Source: Rhizobium acidisoli (GTDB lineage Bacteria; Pseudomonadota; Alphaproteobacteria; Rhizobiales; Rhizobiaceae). From it: DNA of 64,000 nucleotides. Both the position numbers and the translations under genes were made by a program. The notes under the pieces are model-generated. The model searched no databases and was not told where the DNA came from. It saw only the letters and a program-made list of their open reading frames with translations. The DNA is taken from assembly GCF_002531755.2 (NCBI RefSeq), contig NZ_CP034998.1, positions 1,674,001 through 1,738,000 of the forward strand, written 5' to 3'. Positions within the stretch are counted from its first letter, which is position 1, and every line of letters starts with the position of its first letter. Shown here in pieces: positions 55,464 through 64,000 of this stretch.

Positions 55464-56428
55464 ACTCCAAATACCTGCCGCTGCTGGCGACCATCGTCAT
55501 CTTCGTGCTCGCCTATGCCGGCTGCACGCTGCAATATCCGAACATGCTGTCGACCCGCGTCATCGGCAATCTTCTGACCGACAACGCCTTTCTCGGCATC
55601 GCCGCCGTCGGCATGACCTTCGTCATCATCTCCGGCGGCATCGATCTGTCGATCGGATCGATCATCGCTTTCACCGGCGTCTTCCTGGCGGTGATCCTGC
55701 AGAAAACCTCGATCCATCCGCTGCTCGCCTTCGCGCTGGTGCTCGTCATCACCACTGCCTTCGGCGCGGTCATGGGTGCAATCATCCATTATCTCGAGAT
55801 GCCGGCCTTCATCGTCACGCTTGCCGGCATGTTCCTGGCGCGCGGCATGGCCTTCGTGCTCTCGATCGACAGCATTCCGATCGACCACGAATATTATTCG
55901 ACGCTGACCAGCCTCTATTGGCGGCTGCCCGGCGGCGGACGGCTGACGCTGATCGGCGCCATCATGCTTCTGGTCTTTGCCGTCGGCATTTTCATCGCCC
56001 AGCGGACCCGCTTCGGCACCAATGTCTATGCGCTCGGCGGCGGCCCGCAGACGGCGCGGCTGATGGGCGTGCCGGTGGGACGCACGACAATCCAGATTTA
56101 TGCTCTGTCGGGCTTTCTGGCAGGCCTTTCCGGGATCGTTTTTTCGCTGTACACCTCTGCCGGATATTCTCTTGCAGCAGTCGGTGTCGAACTCGATGCC
56201 ATCGCGGCGGTCGTCATTGGGGGGACGCTGCTGACCGGAGGAGCGGGATTCGTGGCGGGAACCTTGATCGGTATCCTGATCCAGGGGCTCATTCAGACCT
56301 ACATCACCTTCGACGGTACGCTGTCGAGCTGGTGGACCAAGATCCTGATTGGGCTTTTGCTGTTTGCATTCATCCTGATGCAGAAAGCCATCCTGTTCGT
56401 TTCCAGTCTGAACAAGAGGTACGCCTGA
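55460..56428 (+). CDS. yjfF: Galactofuranose-type ABC permease
   Basis: A 322-residue permease, paralogue of the preceding protein. VGMTFVIISGGIDLSIGSIIA is the second-helix signature, and LEMPAFIVTLAGMFLARGMAF and the middle block ALGGGPQTARLMGVPVGRT match YjfF. About eight helices. It forms the heterodimeric channel with YtfT. The regulator gene follows after 15 nt and is probably in the same transcript. Confidence 0.88.
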   Translation: MNSKYLPLLATIVIFVLAYAGCTLQYPNMLSTRVIGNLLTDNAFLGIAAVGMTFVIISGGIDLSIGSIIAFTGVFLAVILQKTSIHPLLAFALVLVITTAFGAVMGAIIHYLEMPAFIVTLAGMFLARGMAFVLSIDSIPIDHEYYSTLTSLYWRLPGGGRLTLIGAIMLLVFAVGIFIAQRTRFGTNVYALGGGPQTARLMGVPVGRTTIQIYALSGFLAGLSGIVFSLYTSAGYSLAAVGVELDAIAAVVIGGTLLTGGAGFVAGTLIGILIQGLIQTYITFDGTLSSWWTKILIGLLLFAFILMQKAILFVSSLNKRYA

Positions 56429-56443
56429 GGGGAGAGGGATCGC

Positions 56444-57229
56444 TTGCGCAACAAATTGGACGAGACCCGCAAGACGGGGCGCAGAACCCGGACGAGCCAC
56501 GCACAGGTGGTCGACGAACTCGGCAAGGAAATCGTCGCCGGCACCTATCCCGTCGGCACGATCCTGCCGGGCGACACCGAACTGGCGCAACGCTTCAAGG
56601 TGTCCCGTACCGTCTTGCGTGAGACGATGAAGACGCTTGCCGCCAAGGGCATGGTCGTCGCCAAGGCGCGGGTCGGCACGCGTGTGACCGAAAAGAACCT
56701 TTGGAACATGTTCGACAGCGAGATCATCGCCTGGCATTTCGACAATGGCGTGACGGAAGAGTTCCTGCTGCAGCTCTACGATATTCGTCTCGCCATCGAA
56801 CCCTTCGCCGCCGGTCTCGTCGCCGAACGGGCGAATGCCGAGGATATCGAGACGCTGCGCGCACTGGCGCTCGAGATGGCGGCGAGCGGCCATACTGCCG
56901 ACAGCCTTGCGCTCGCCGACCTTAACTTTCACCTGGCGCTGGCCGAAGCTTCCCACAATCCCTTCATGCGCACCTTGGGCAGCCTCATCGAAGCGGCCCT
57001 CGTCGGCATGTTCCGCATGAGCACGCCGCCATCCGAAAACGGCTTTGCCAATATCGCCGACACCCACATGCGCATCGTCGACGCGATCGTTTCCGGCGAC
57101 AGCCTTGCTGCGCGCCGCGCCATGGAGCTCGTCATTCTGGATGGTCGCCATCATGTGCACGAGGCCTTCGTCGCCCGTGGTTCCGAAACCGTCATCGTGC
57201 CGATTTCGACCGAAATTTCACATCAGTAA
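56444..57229 (+). CDS. GntR family (FadR type) transcriptional regulator
   Basis: A 261-residue regulator. The winged helix is ELGKEIVAGTYPVGTILPGD followed by ELAQRFKVSRTVLRETMKTLAAKG; the FCD domain has LLQLYDIRLAIEPFAAGLVAE and the metal-binding His residues in NFHLALAEASHNPF and DTHMRIVDAI. It starts with TTG behind ggagaggg. Placed at the end of the ytfQRT-yjfF cluster, it probably regulates that importer in response to a sugar or sugar acid. Its WNMFDSEIIAWHFD segment is shared with the GalR/DgoR-like subgroup. Confidence 0.85.
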   Translation: MRNKLDETRKTGRRTRTSHAQVVDELGKEIVAGTYPVGTILPGDTELAQRFKVSRTVLRETMKTLAAKGMVVAKARVGTRVTEKNLWNMFDSEIIAWHFDNGVTEEFLLQLYDIRLAIEPFAAGLVAERANAEDIETLRALALEMAASGHTADSLALADLNFHLALAEASHNPFMRTLGSLIEAALVGMFRMSTPPSENGFANIADTHMRIVDAIVSGDSLAARRAMELVILDGRHHVHEAFVARGSETVIVPISTEISHQ

Positions 57230-57264
57230 AGGCATTGCTGACTGCGGCGCCATGCATCTTTTGG

Positions 57265-57349
57265 GGCGCGCAAAGCACGCTGCAAGGCTTTCAATCCGCG
57301 CCGCGTGCTTTCCGAAAATCGATTCCGATTTCACGAATTATGCAGTATG
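57265..57349 (-). repeat. Dispersed rhizobial intergenic repeat, copy 3 (inverted)
   Basis: Read on the plus strand it runs from ggggcgcgcaaagcacgctgc to cgattccgatttcacgaattatgcag, the reverse complement of the 26001 element with changes. It lies between the FadR-type regulator and glmU, so it may separate accessory and housekeeping transcripts. Confidence 0.55.
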
Positions 57350-57392
57350 AGGCAACAAAGCCGCCTCATGGCGCGGATTCGCGGAGCAGATC

Positions 57393-58754
57393 ATGGAACG
57401 TACTTGTCTTGCCGTCATCCTTGCCGCCGGTGACAGCACGCGGATGAAATCCTCGAAATCGAAGGTGCTGCATCCGGTCGCCGGCCGGCCGATGATCGCC
57501 CATGTGGTCGAGGCGGTCGCCTCCGCCGGCATATCCTCCGTCGCACTCGTCGTCGGCCGCGATGCCGAGGAGGTGGCAAAGGCAGCAAGCATCGCCGACG
57601 TCGGCATTGAAGCCTGCCTGCAGAAAGAGCGCCTCGGCACCGGCCATGCGGTATTGGCGGCGCGCGAGGCGATCGCCAAGGGTTATGACGATATTCTTGT
57701 CACCTATGGCGACGTGCCGCTGCAGACCGATGGGCCGCTGAAGGCCGCCCGTCAGGGCCTTGCCGATGGCAGCGATATCGTCGTCATCGGCTTCCACACC
57801 GACCGCCCGACCGGCTACGGCCGCCTGCTCGTCAAGGACGGCGAACTCAGCGCCATCCGCGAGGAAAAGGATGCGACCGATGCCGAGCGCGCCGTCACCT
57901 GGTGCAACAGCGGGCTGATGGCGATCAACGGCCGCAAGGCGCTCGACCTGCTCTCGCGCATCGGCAACGCCAATGCCAAGGGCGAATTCTATCTGACCGA
58001 TCTCGTCGAGATCGCCCGCTCGCTCGGGGGCCGCGTCACCGCCGTCGATGCGCCTGAAATCGAGATGACCGGCTGCAACACCCGGGCCGAACTTGCCGTC
58101 ATCGAGCGCTTCTGGCAGGAGCGCCGCCGCCACCAGCTGATGCTTTCAGGCGTCACCATGATCGCGCCGGAAACGGTCTTTCTGTCCTACGACACCGTCA
58201 TCGGCCAGGATGCGCTGATCGAGCCGAACGTCGTCTTCGGTCCCGGCGCGGTGATCGACAGCGGCGCCGTCATTCACGCCTTCTCGCACATAGAAGGCGC
58301 TCATGTCAGCCAGGGCGCGACCGTCGGACCCTTCGCGCGGCTGCGGCCGGGTGCCGATCTCGGCAATGGTTCGAAGGTCGGCAATTTCTGTGAGGTCAAG
58401 AACGGCCGGATCGGCGAGGGCGCCAAGGTCAACCATCTCACCTATATCGGCGATGCCGTCATCGGCGCCGGCAGCAATATCGGCGCGGGTACGATCACCT
58501 GCAATTATGACGGCGTCAACAAGAGTGAGACGGTGATCGGCGAAAACGCCTTCATCGGTTCGAACTCCTCGCTGGTCGCGCCGGTGACGATCGGCGACGG
58601 CGCCTATATCGCCTCCGGCAGCGTCATCACCGCCGACGTGCCGGCCGATGCGCTGGCGCTCGGCCGCGCGCGGCAGGAGATCAAGCCCGGCCGCGCCTCT
58701 CTGCTGCGCGAGCGCGCGCTCGCCATCAAGGCCGCGAAGAAGGCTAAGGCCTGA
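57393..58754 (+). CDS. glmU: Bifunctional GlmU (N-acetylglucosamine-1-phosphate uridyltransferase / glucosamine-1-phosphate acetyltransferase)
   Basis: A 453-residue cytoplasmic enzyme making UDP-N-acetylglucosamine for peptidoglycan and lipopolysaccharide. The N-terminal pyrophosphorylase domain has [20 protein letters not shown]; two consensus positions are altered (Gly to Asp in AAGxGTRM and Pro to Ser before KVLH). YGDVPLQTD carries the metal-binding Asp. The left-handed beta-helix acetyltransferase has [13 protein letters not shown] and [17 protein letters not shown] with the catalytic His and Asn. The length matches alpha-proteobacterial GlmU. It is followed by glmS, the previous step in the same pathway. 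Confidence 0.95.
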   Translation: MERTCLAVILAAGDSTRMKSSKSKVLHPVAGRPMIAHVVEAVASAGISSVALVVGRDAEEVAKAASIADVGIEACLQKERLGTGHAVLAAREAIAKGYDDILVTYGDVPLQTDGPLKAARQGLADGSDIVVIGFHTDRPTGYGRLLVKDGELSAIREEKDATDAERAVTWCNSGLMAINGRKALDLLSRIGNANAKGEFYLTDLVEIARSLGGRVTAVDAPEIEMTGCNTRAELAVIERFWQERRRHQLMLSGVTMIAPETVFLSYDTVIGQDALIEPNVVFGPGAVIDSGAVIHAFSHIEGAHVSQGATVGPFARLRPGADLGNGSKVGNFCEVKNGRIGEGAKVNHLTYIGDAVIGAGSNIGAGTITCNYDGVNKSETVIGENAFIGSNSSLVAPVTIGDGAYIASGSVITADVPADALALGRARQEIKPGRASLLRERALAIKAAKKAKA

Positions 58755-58860
58755 GGCAGCTTTGCGTAACCGGCGGAAATTGAAAGTGACCGCCGAGGTG
58801 ATTGATAACTAAGCGGGAATCGCTAGGACTGGCCTCGTTATTTGGGCGAAGAAAACAGAA

Positions 58861-58882
58861 GAGCATTTCTGCGGAAATGCTC
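58861..58882 (+). promoter_or_regulatory. Hairpin in the glmS leader
   Basis: GAGCATTTC and GAAATGCTC form a perfect 9-bp stem with a TGCG loop, ending 15 nt before the glmS ATG and just upstream of its ribosome site (gtgggga). No T-run follows, so it is unlikely to be a terminator. It could modulate glmS translation or message stability. It does not resemble the glmS ribozyme. Confidence 0.5.
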
Positions 58883-58897
58883 GAGTGGGGATATTGC

Positions 58898-60724
58898 ATG
58901 TGCGGAATTGTCGGGATCGTCGGAACTCAGCCTGTTGCCGGGCGCCTGGTCGATGCGCTGAAGCGTCTCGAATATCGCGGTTATGATTCTGCCGGTGTCG
59001 CCACCATCCATGAGGGGGTGATGGATCGCCGCCGCGCCGAAGGCAAGCTGTTCAATCTGGAAAAGCGCCTCGACGCCGAGCCGTTGCCGGGTGTGGTCGG
59101 CATTGCCCATACGCGCTGGGCGACCCACGGTGTTCCCAACGAAACCAATGCCCATCCGCATTTCGTCGAAGGTGTCGCCGTCGTCCATAACGGCATCATC
59201 GAGAATTTCTCCGAGCTGCGCGACGAACTGACCGCGGAGGGTGCGGTCTTCGAAACCCAGACCGACACCGAGGTCGTGGCCCAGCTGATGGCGAAATACC
59301 TGCGTGAGGGCCTGGAGCCGCGCGCCGCCATGCTGCAGATGCTGAACCGGCTGACCGGCGCCTATGCGCTCGCCGTCATGCTCAAGGCCGATCCCGGCAC
59401 GATCATGGCTGCCCGTTCCGGCCCGCCGCTGGCCGTCGGTTACGGCCGCGGCGAGATGTTCCTCGGTTCGGATGCGATCGCGCTCTCGCCCTTCACCAAC
59501 GAGATCACCTATCTGGTTGACGGCGACTGCGCCGTCATCACCCGCGACAGCGTCGCCGTCATTGATTTCGCCGGCAAGCCAGTCAAGCGCGCCCGCCAGA
59601 TCTCGCAGGCGACCGCCTATGTCGTCGACAAGGGCAACCACCGCCATTTCATGGAGAAGGAAATCTACGAGCAGCCGGAGGTGATCTCCCACGCCCTCAG
59701 CCATTACGTCGATTTCGCCGAGAACACGATCGGCGCCAACGCCGCTGCGATCGACTTCAAAGCGGCGACCGGCCTGGCGATCTCGGCCTGCGGCACCGCC
59801 TATCTCGCCGGCCTTGTCGGCAAATACTGGTTCGAGCGTTATGCCCGCCTGCCGGTCGAGATCGACGTCGCCTCCGAATTCCGTTATCGCGAAATGCCGC
59901 TGTCGCCGTCGCAGGCAGCGCTCTTCATCTCCCAGTCCGGCGAGACCGCCGATACGCTGGCATCGCTGCGCTATTGCCGCGACAACGGCCTGAAGATCGG
60001 CGCCGTCGTCAATGTCCGCGAATCGACGATCGCCCGCGAATCCGACGCCGTCTTCCCGATCATGGCCGGCCCCGAAATCGGCGTCGCCTCGACCAAGGCC
60101 TTCACCTGCCAGCTGGCAGTGCTCGCATCGCTGGCGATCGGCGCCGGCAAGGCCCGCGGCACGGTGAGCGCCGAGGAGGAGAGGGCGCTGGTGCGTCACC
60201 TCGCCGAAATGCCGCGCATCATGAGCCGAGTGCTGAACCTCATCCAGCCGCAGATGGAAAGCCTGTCGCGCGAGCTGTCGAAATGCAAGGACGTGCTCTA
60301 TCTCGGCCGCGGCACCAGTTTCCCGCTCGCCATGGAAGGCGCGCTGAAGCTCAAGGAAATTTCCTACATTCACGCCGAAGGCTATGCCGCCGGCGAATTG
60401 AAGCACGGGCCGATCGCGCTGATCGACGAGAACATGCCGGTGATCGTCATCGCCCCCTTCGACCGCTTCTTCGAAAAGACCGTCTCGAATATGCAGGAGG
60501 TCGCAGCCCGCGGCGGCCGCATCATCTTCATCACCGATGAGGCCGGGGCTGCCGCCTCGAAACTGCCGACCATGGCGACCATCACCCTGCCTGTGGTCGA
60601 CGAAATCATCGCGCCGATGATCTTCTCGCTGCCGATTCAGCTGCTCGCCTATCACACCGCCGTCTTCATGGGCACGGATGTCGATCAGCCGCGCAATCTG
60701 GCGAAATCCGTGACAGTGGAATAA
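58898..60724 (+). CDS. glmS: Glutamine-fructose-6-phosphate aminotransferase
   Basis: A 608-residue enzyme that makes glucosamine-6-phosphate from fructose-6-phosphate and glutamine, the first step toward UDP-GlcNAc. The mature protein begins with the catalytic Cys (CGIVGIVG) once Met is removed, which fixes the start at 58898; an upstream in-frame extension would bury it. RGYDSAGVA, TRWATHGVPNETNAHPH and HNGIIENF belong to the glutaminase domain. Two SIS domains follow (SACGTAYLAGLVGKYW, SQSGETADTLASLRY), and the C-terminus NLAKSVTVE is conserved. Confidence 0.96.
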   Translation: MCGIVGIVGTQPVAGRLVDALKRLEYRGYDSAGVATIHEGVMDRRRAEGKLFNLEKRLDAEPLPGVVGIAHTRWATHGVPNETNAHPHFVEGVAVVHNGIIENFSELRDELTAEGAVFETQTDTEVVAQLMAKYLREGLEPRAAMLQMLNRLTGAYALAVMLKADPGTIMAARSGPPLAVGYGRGEMFLGSDAIALSPFTNEITYLVDGDCAVITRDSVAVIDFAGKPVKRARQISQATAYVVDKGNHRHFMEKEIYEQPEVISHALSHYVDFAENTIGANAAAIDFKAATGLAISACGTAYLAGLVGKYWFERYARLPVEIDVASEFRYREMPLSPSQAALFISQSGETADTLASLRYCRDNGLKIGAVVNVRESTIARESDAVFPIMAGPEIGVASTKAFTCQLAVLASLAIGAGKARGTVSAEEERALVRHLAEMPRIMSRVLNLIQPQMESLSRELSKCKDVLYLGRGTSFPLAMEGALKLKEISYIHAEGYAAGELKHGPIALIDENMPVIVIAPFDRFFEKTVSNMQEVAARGGRIIFITDEAGAAASKLPTMATITLPVVDEIIAPMIFSLPIQLLAYHTAVFMGTDVDQPRNLAKSVTVE

Positions 60725-60858
60725 GCCCGCAACGACCTGATCTTCGCGCCGAAGCATATTGTGCGACGCCCCGAATTCTGGCAATTTTGGTCGGCGGACA
60801 AGGGGGAAGGGCCGGCGTTCCGGCCTGTCCAGGACCGAGATGGAGTTCATCAGGAGAG

Positions 60859-61566
60859 ATGACCGACAACACCCCCAGAATGCCGGTCGCGACCCGGCTG
60901 AGGAATAATTTTCTCGCAGGCCTGATCATCTGCGCGCCGATCGCCATTACCATCTGGCTGACCTGGACCTTCATCCACTGGTCGGACAGCTGGGTCAGGC
61001 CCTATATTCCGGCGCGCTGGAATCCGGAAAGCTACCTCAATTTCGCCATTCCCGGATTCGGCCTGCTGACTGCCGTCGTGCTGATCACCGTCGTCGGCTT
61101 CCTCGGCAAGAACCTGATCGGACAGAGCATCGTCCGTTTCGGCGAATCGATCGTTCAGCGCATGCCGCTGGTGCGCACCGTCTACAGAAGCGTGAAGCAG
61201 ATTTTCGAAACGGTGCTGAAGGAACAGGCGAACTCCTTCAAGAAGGTCGGCCTCATCGAATATCCCAGTCCCGGCCTCTGGGCGCTGGTCTTCATCGCCA
61301 CCGACGCCAAGGGCGAGATCGCGACGAAGTTCAATGACATGGGCCAGGATATGGTTGCCGTCTTCCTGCCGCCGACACCGGTGCCGACGGCGGGTTTCCT
61401 CGTCTTCGTGCCCCGCGAAAAGATCGTCCTGCTCGACATGAGCCCGGAAGACGCCGCCAAGTTCCTGATCTCGGGCGGCCTCGTCGCCCCCGAGCACAAG
61501 CCGCCCGAACCGAAGCAGAAGCATCTGCCGCGGCCGAAGCCGGTGGCGGTTTCCAAGGCAGATTGA
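60859..61566 (+). CDS. DUF502 family membrane protein
   Basis: A 235-residue inner-membrane protein. The N-terminal RNNFLAGLIICAPIAITIWLT is the first helix, and FGLLTAVVLITVVGFLGKNLIG the second. The conserved VQRMPLVRTVYRSVKQIFET, then the soluble beta-rich domain with VFLPPTPVPTAGFLVFVPRE, define DUF502. The C-terminal tail is Pro/Lys-rich. ATG 60859 follows agga and fits the family N-terminus. The function is unknown; the gene is commonly near recG in rhizobia. Confidence 0.85.
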   Translation: MTDNTPRMPVATRLRNNFLAGLIICAPIAITIWLTWTFIHWSDSWVRPYIPARWNPESYLNFAIPGFGLLTAVVLITVVGFLGKNLIGQSIVRFGESIVQRMPLVRTVYRSVKQIFETVLKEQANSFKKVGLIEYPSPGLWALVFIATDAKGEIATKFNDMGQDMVAVFLPPTPVPTAGFLVFVPREKIVLLDMSPEDAAKFLISGGLVAPEHKPPEPKQKHLPRPKPVAVSKAD

Positions 61567-61626
61567 TGCATGTCGCCCAAAAGTGTTTGGCGGTTTTGGG
61601 ATAACGACATGCATGGGAAGAAGATT

Positions 61627-61647
61627 AAAGCGCGCCGTGGCGCGCTT
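61627..61647. terminator. Bidirectional hairpin between convergent genes
   Basis: AAGCGCGCC and GGCGCGCTT form a perfect 9-bp stem with a two-base loop, flanked by AT bases. It overlaps the recG stop codon (61646-61648) and lies 60 nt after the DUF502 gene, so it can end both transcripts. Confidence 0.65.
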
Positions 61648-63751
61648 ATCCTGCTCTCAAGAACCGGATCGCCTCGTCGCGACGGAAGAGATAGAGCAGG
61701 GTGCGGATCGCCGTTCCTCTGTCGCCAGTCAGTTCAGGATCGCGCTCGATGAGATAAGCGGCATCCTTCCGGGCGATTTCCAGGAGGTCGGCATGCGCCT
61801 CGAGGCTGGCGATGCGGAAGCCCGGCGTGCCGGACTGGCGCGTGCCGAGCAGCTCACCTTCACCGCGGAGTTTCAAGTCTTCCTCGGCGATGCGGAAGCC
61901 ATCCTCGGTCTCGCGCATGATCGAAAGCCTGGCATGGCCGGTTTCGCCGAGCGGGCCCTTGTAGAGCAGGATGCAGGTTGAGGCCTCGTCACCGCGCCCG
62001 ACGCGGCCGCGCAACTGGTGCAATTGCGCCAGGCCGAAGCGTTCGGCATGTTCGATCACCATGATCGTCGCATCCGGCACGTCGACGCCGACCTCGACGA
62101 CGGTGGTGGCGACGAGAAGACGGGTCTCGCCGCCCTTGAACGCCATCATCGCCGCATCCTTCTCCGGCCCGCTCATGCGGCCGTGAATGAGGCCGATATC
62201 GGGGCCGAGCGCGGCAACGAGCGTCGCATGCCGCTCCTCGGCCGACATCAGGTCGAGCTCTTCGGATTCTTCGACCAGCGGGCAGATCCAATAGGCCTTC
62301 TTGCCCTCGGCAAGCGCGCTTTGCAGCCGCCCGACGATTTCGCCCGTTCGTTCCAGCGGCACGGTGATCGTCTGGATCGGCTTGCGCCCAGCCGGCTTCT
62401 CGGTGAGCTTGGAAACGTCCATGTCACCGAAGGCGGCAAGCACCAGCGTGCGCGGGATCGGTGTCGCGGTCATCACCAGCATGTGCGGCGAGATGCCCTT
62501 GGCGGTCAGCCTCAGTCGCTGATGCACGCCGAAACGGTGCTGCTCGTCGACGACGGCCAGCATCAGCTTGGCGTAAGCGACGCTGTCCTGGAACAGCGCA
62601 TGCGTGCCGATAATGATCTGCGCGGCGCCCGATGCGATGCGCTCGAGGATCTCCTCCCGTTCGCGCCCCTTGGTGCGGCCGGTCAGGATCTCGATGCCAA
62701 GCCCGGTGGAGGCGGCGAATTTCGAGATCGTCGCGTGGTGCTGGCGCGCCAGGATTTCGGTCGGTGCCATCAGCACGGCCTGGCCGCCGCTTTCGATCAC
62801 CGCTGCCATCGCCATCAGCGCCACCAGCGTCTTGCCGGAACCGACATCGCCCTGCAGCAGGCGCAGCATGCGCTCGGTGCCGGCCATGTCCTTCAAAACC
62901 TCGGCGATCGCCTCGTTCTGGCTCGATGTGAGCGAGAAGGGCAGGGATTTCAGGATTTTGGCGCTGACTTCGCCCGTCGCTTGCACCGGCTGGCCCGCCA
63001 CCTTGCGCAGCCTCTGGCGGACCAGGCTCAGCGACAGCTGGCCGGCGAGGAATTCGTCATAGGCGAGCCGCCGACGGGCAGGGGCCTGCGGGTCGATATC
63101 ACTGGGGTCGCGCGGCTCGTGCAGCATGTGGAAGCTGTCGCGGATTGTTGGTAGGCCCTGCTTCTGTGCCAGCGCCGTGTCGATCCATTCCGGCAGCTCG
63201 GGAAACCGCGGCAGGGCGGCGTCGATGATCTTGCGCAAGGTTTTCGGCGAAAGCCCCGCCGTCAACGGATAGATCGGCTCGACGAGCGGCAGGTTCTCCG
63301 CTTCTTCGGCCCTGACGATATAGTCGGGATGCACCATCGAGGCGCGGCCGTTGAACCAGTCGACCTTGCCGCTGACCGTCACCTCAGCATCGACTGGCAG
63401 CTGTTTTTCCAGCCAGGCGGCCTGGCCGCGGAAAAAGACCAGCGTCAGTTCGCCGGTCTCGTCATGCAGGAAGACCCGGTAGGGGACATTGCTCTTGCCG
63501 CGCGGCGGCACTTGGTGCCGGTCGACGCGGGCGGTGATCGTCACGATCGCACCCTGCGGCGCGCGGGCGATCCCCGGCTGGTTGCGCCGGTCGATCAGCG
63601 AAAACGGCGCGTGGAAGATCAGATCGATGACCCGGCAATCCTCCGGCGTCTCGCGGCCGAGCAGCCTGACCAGCAGTTCGGCGATCTTCGGGCCGACGCC
63701 CGGAAGGCCCGAAATGGGAGAAAACAGAGGATCGAGAATGGCGGGGCGCAT
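61646..63751 (-). CDS. recG: ATP-dependent DNA helicase RecG
   Basis: A 701-residue branch-migrating helicase for stalled forks and recombination intermediates. The N-terminal wedge domain has ISGLPGVGPKIAELLVRLLG and an OB fold (VTITARVDRHQVPPRGKSN). Motifs: Walker A LQGDVGSGKT, motif Ia APTEILARQH, DExH VVDEQHRFG, motif III TATPIPRTL, motif VI QLRGRVGRG. The C-terminal GEGELLGTRQSG is RecG-specific. Start 63751 (MRPAILDPLF) is the usual one; a frame 15 codons longer has no support. Transcribed opposite to its neighbours. Confidence 0.95.
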   Translation of the reverse strand: MRPAILDPLFSPISGLPGVGPKIAELLVRLLGRETPEDCRVIDLIFHAPFSLIDRRNQPGIARAPQGAIVTITARVDRHQVPPRGKSNVPYRVFLHDETGELTLVFFRGQAAWLEKQLPVDAEVTVSGKVDWFNGRASMVHPDYIVRAEEAENLPLVEPIYPLTAGLSPKTLRKIIDAALPRFPELPEWIDTALAQKQGLPTIRDSFHMLHEPRDPSDIDPQAPARRRLAYDEFLAGQLSLSLVRQRLRKVAGQPVQATGEVSAKILKSLPFSLTSSQNEAIAEVLKDMAGTERMLRLLQGDVGSGKTLVALMAMAAVIESGGQAVLMAPTEILARQHHATISKFAASTGLGIEILTGRTKGREREEILERIASGAAQIIIGTHALFQDSVAYAKLMLAVVDEQHRFGVHQRLRLTAKGISPHMLVMTATPIPRTLVLAAFGDMDVSKLTEKPAGRKPIQTITVPLERTGEIVGRLQSALAEGKKAYWICPLVEESEELDLMSAEERHATLVAALGPDIGLIHGRMSGPEKDAAMMAFKGGETRLLVATTVVEVGVDVPDATIMVIEHAERFGLAQLHQLRGRVGRGDEASTCILLYKGPLGETGHARLSIMRETEDGFRIAEEDLKLRGEGELLGTRQSGTPGFRIASLEAHADLLEIARKDAAYLIERDPELTGDRGTAIRTLLYLFRRDEAIRFLRAG

Positions 63752-63843
63752 GCGGCCAAAATGCGATGAACAATGCGGCCTTGGCAAGGCTGACAAGCCG
63801 CTTTCCAGGGTCTATAGAGGCGCATCAACAGGAAGGTAATGCC

Positions 63844-64000
63844 ATGACAGGTGTCACGCTCACGAGTGCCGGTCTCGACCCGCGCCGCCGCCGGATCCTA
63901 TTCCGTTGCTGGCATCGCGGCATCCGCGAGATGGATCTGGTCTTCGGCCAGTTCGCCGAAGCCGAGATCGCGACGCTTTCGGAATCTGAGCTAGACGAGT
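63844..64000 (+). CDS. sdhE: Succinate dehydrogenase assembly factor 2 (SdhE), partial
   Basis: The frame runs off the right edge after 52 residues; the whole family is about 95. DPRRRRILFRCWHRGIREMD matches the N-terminal half of SdhE/Sdh5 (DUF339), including the conserved RGxxE/D-type motif (here HRGIREMD), which in family members helps covalent attachment of FAD to SdhA. The ribosome site ggaagg precedes ATG 63844. It is divergent from recG with about 90 nt between, as in related rhizobia. Confidence 0.85.
   Translation, partial: MTGVTLTSAGLDPRRRRILFRCWHRGIREMDLVFGQFAEAEIATLSESELDE

Noticed and set aside
55109..57160. 683-codon leftward open frame over ytfT, yjfF and the FadR-type regulator
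   Set aside because: It is antisense to three well-supported genes. Its composition is what GC-rich codon bias produces on the opposite strand, and no family is recognisable.
58755..58897. glmS ribozyme or riboswitch in the glmS leader
   Set aside because: The leader is only about 140 nt, with a single simple hairpin; the ribozyme core pattern is not visible and is typical of Firmicutes.
58838..60850. 670-codon leftward open frame over glmS
   Set aside because: Antisense shadow of glmS; no ribosome site or recognisable domain.

Overview
The window looks like chromosomal DNA of a fast-growing Rhizobium (R. leguminosarum / R. etli type). The evidence is high GC, many solute-binding-protein ABC importers, rhizobial small families (two DUF982 proteins), a phosphatidylcholine synthase, rhizobial intergenic repeats, and the housekeeping order glmU - glmS - DUF502 protein - recG - sdhE at the right end. 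No tRNA, rRNA, CRISPR array or intact insertion sequence was seen.

Layout. 0-3.7 kb: small or uncharacterised genes around a class III nucleotide cyclase fused to a DUF4242 domain. 3.7-8.1 kb: three regulator-target pairs or singles (SDR/TetR, FAD monooxygenase/MarR, DUF2938 protein). 8.1-15.6 kb: a Thu-like module (ThuA-domain protein, Gfo/Idh/MocA oxidoreductase, ROK regulator) divergent from a complete sugar ABC importer. 15.7-23.7 kb: a sugar-acid module (kdgD, uxuA, GntR regulator) divergent from a family-5 (peptide/oligosaccharide type) ABC importer; near-identical GntR-type palindromes lie in both promoters. 23.7-30.6 kb: a headless LacI regulator abuts a headless uncharacterised protein, followed by another complete sugar ABC importer. 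30.6-35.8 kb: small genes, a GFA-family protein and a MacAB-like efflux system. 36-42.5 kb: a LuxR solo, a relic of a type I secretion system, and a 1638-residue RTX protein built of seven related modules. 42.6-46.9 kb: VOC protein, GntR regulator, ferredoxin-NADP reductase, phosphatidylcholine synthase and a quinone oxidoreductase. 46.9-51.7 kb: a BMP-type (nucleoside-like) ABC importer. 51.8-57.2 kb: a YtfQRT-YjfF galactofuranose-type importer with a FadR-type regulator. 57.4-64 kb: cell-wall amino-sugar synthesis and housekeeping genes.

Functionally this is mostly a catabolic and uptake region: five complete ABC importers for carbohydrates, sugar acids or nucleosides, most beside their own regulator and enzymes. 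Two deletion scars stand out. At about 37.4 kb the start of a PrtD-like secretion ATPase is joined in frame to the end of a PrtE-like membrane fusion protein, directly upstream of an intact RTX gene. At about 24.6 kb a divergent regulator/target pair seems to have lost its shared promoter and both N-termini. All functions are inferred from reading the translated sequences; no searches were run.
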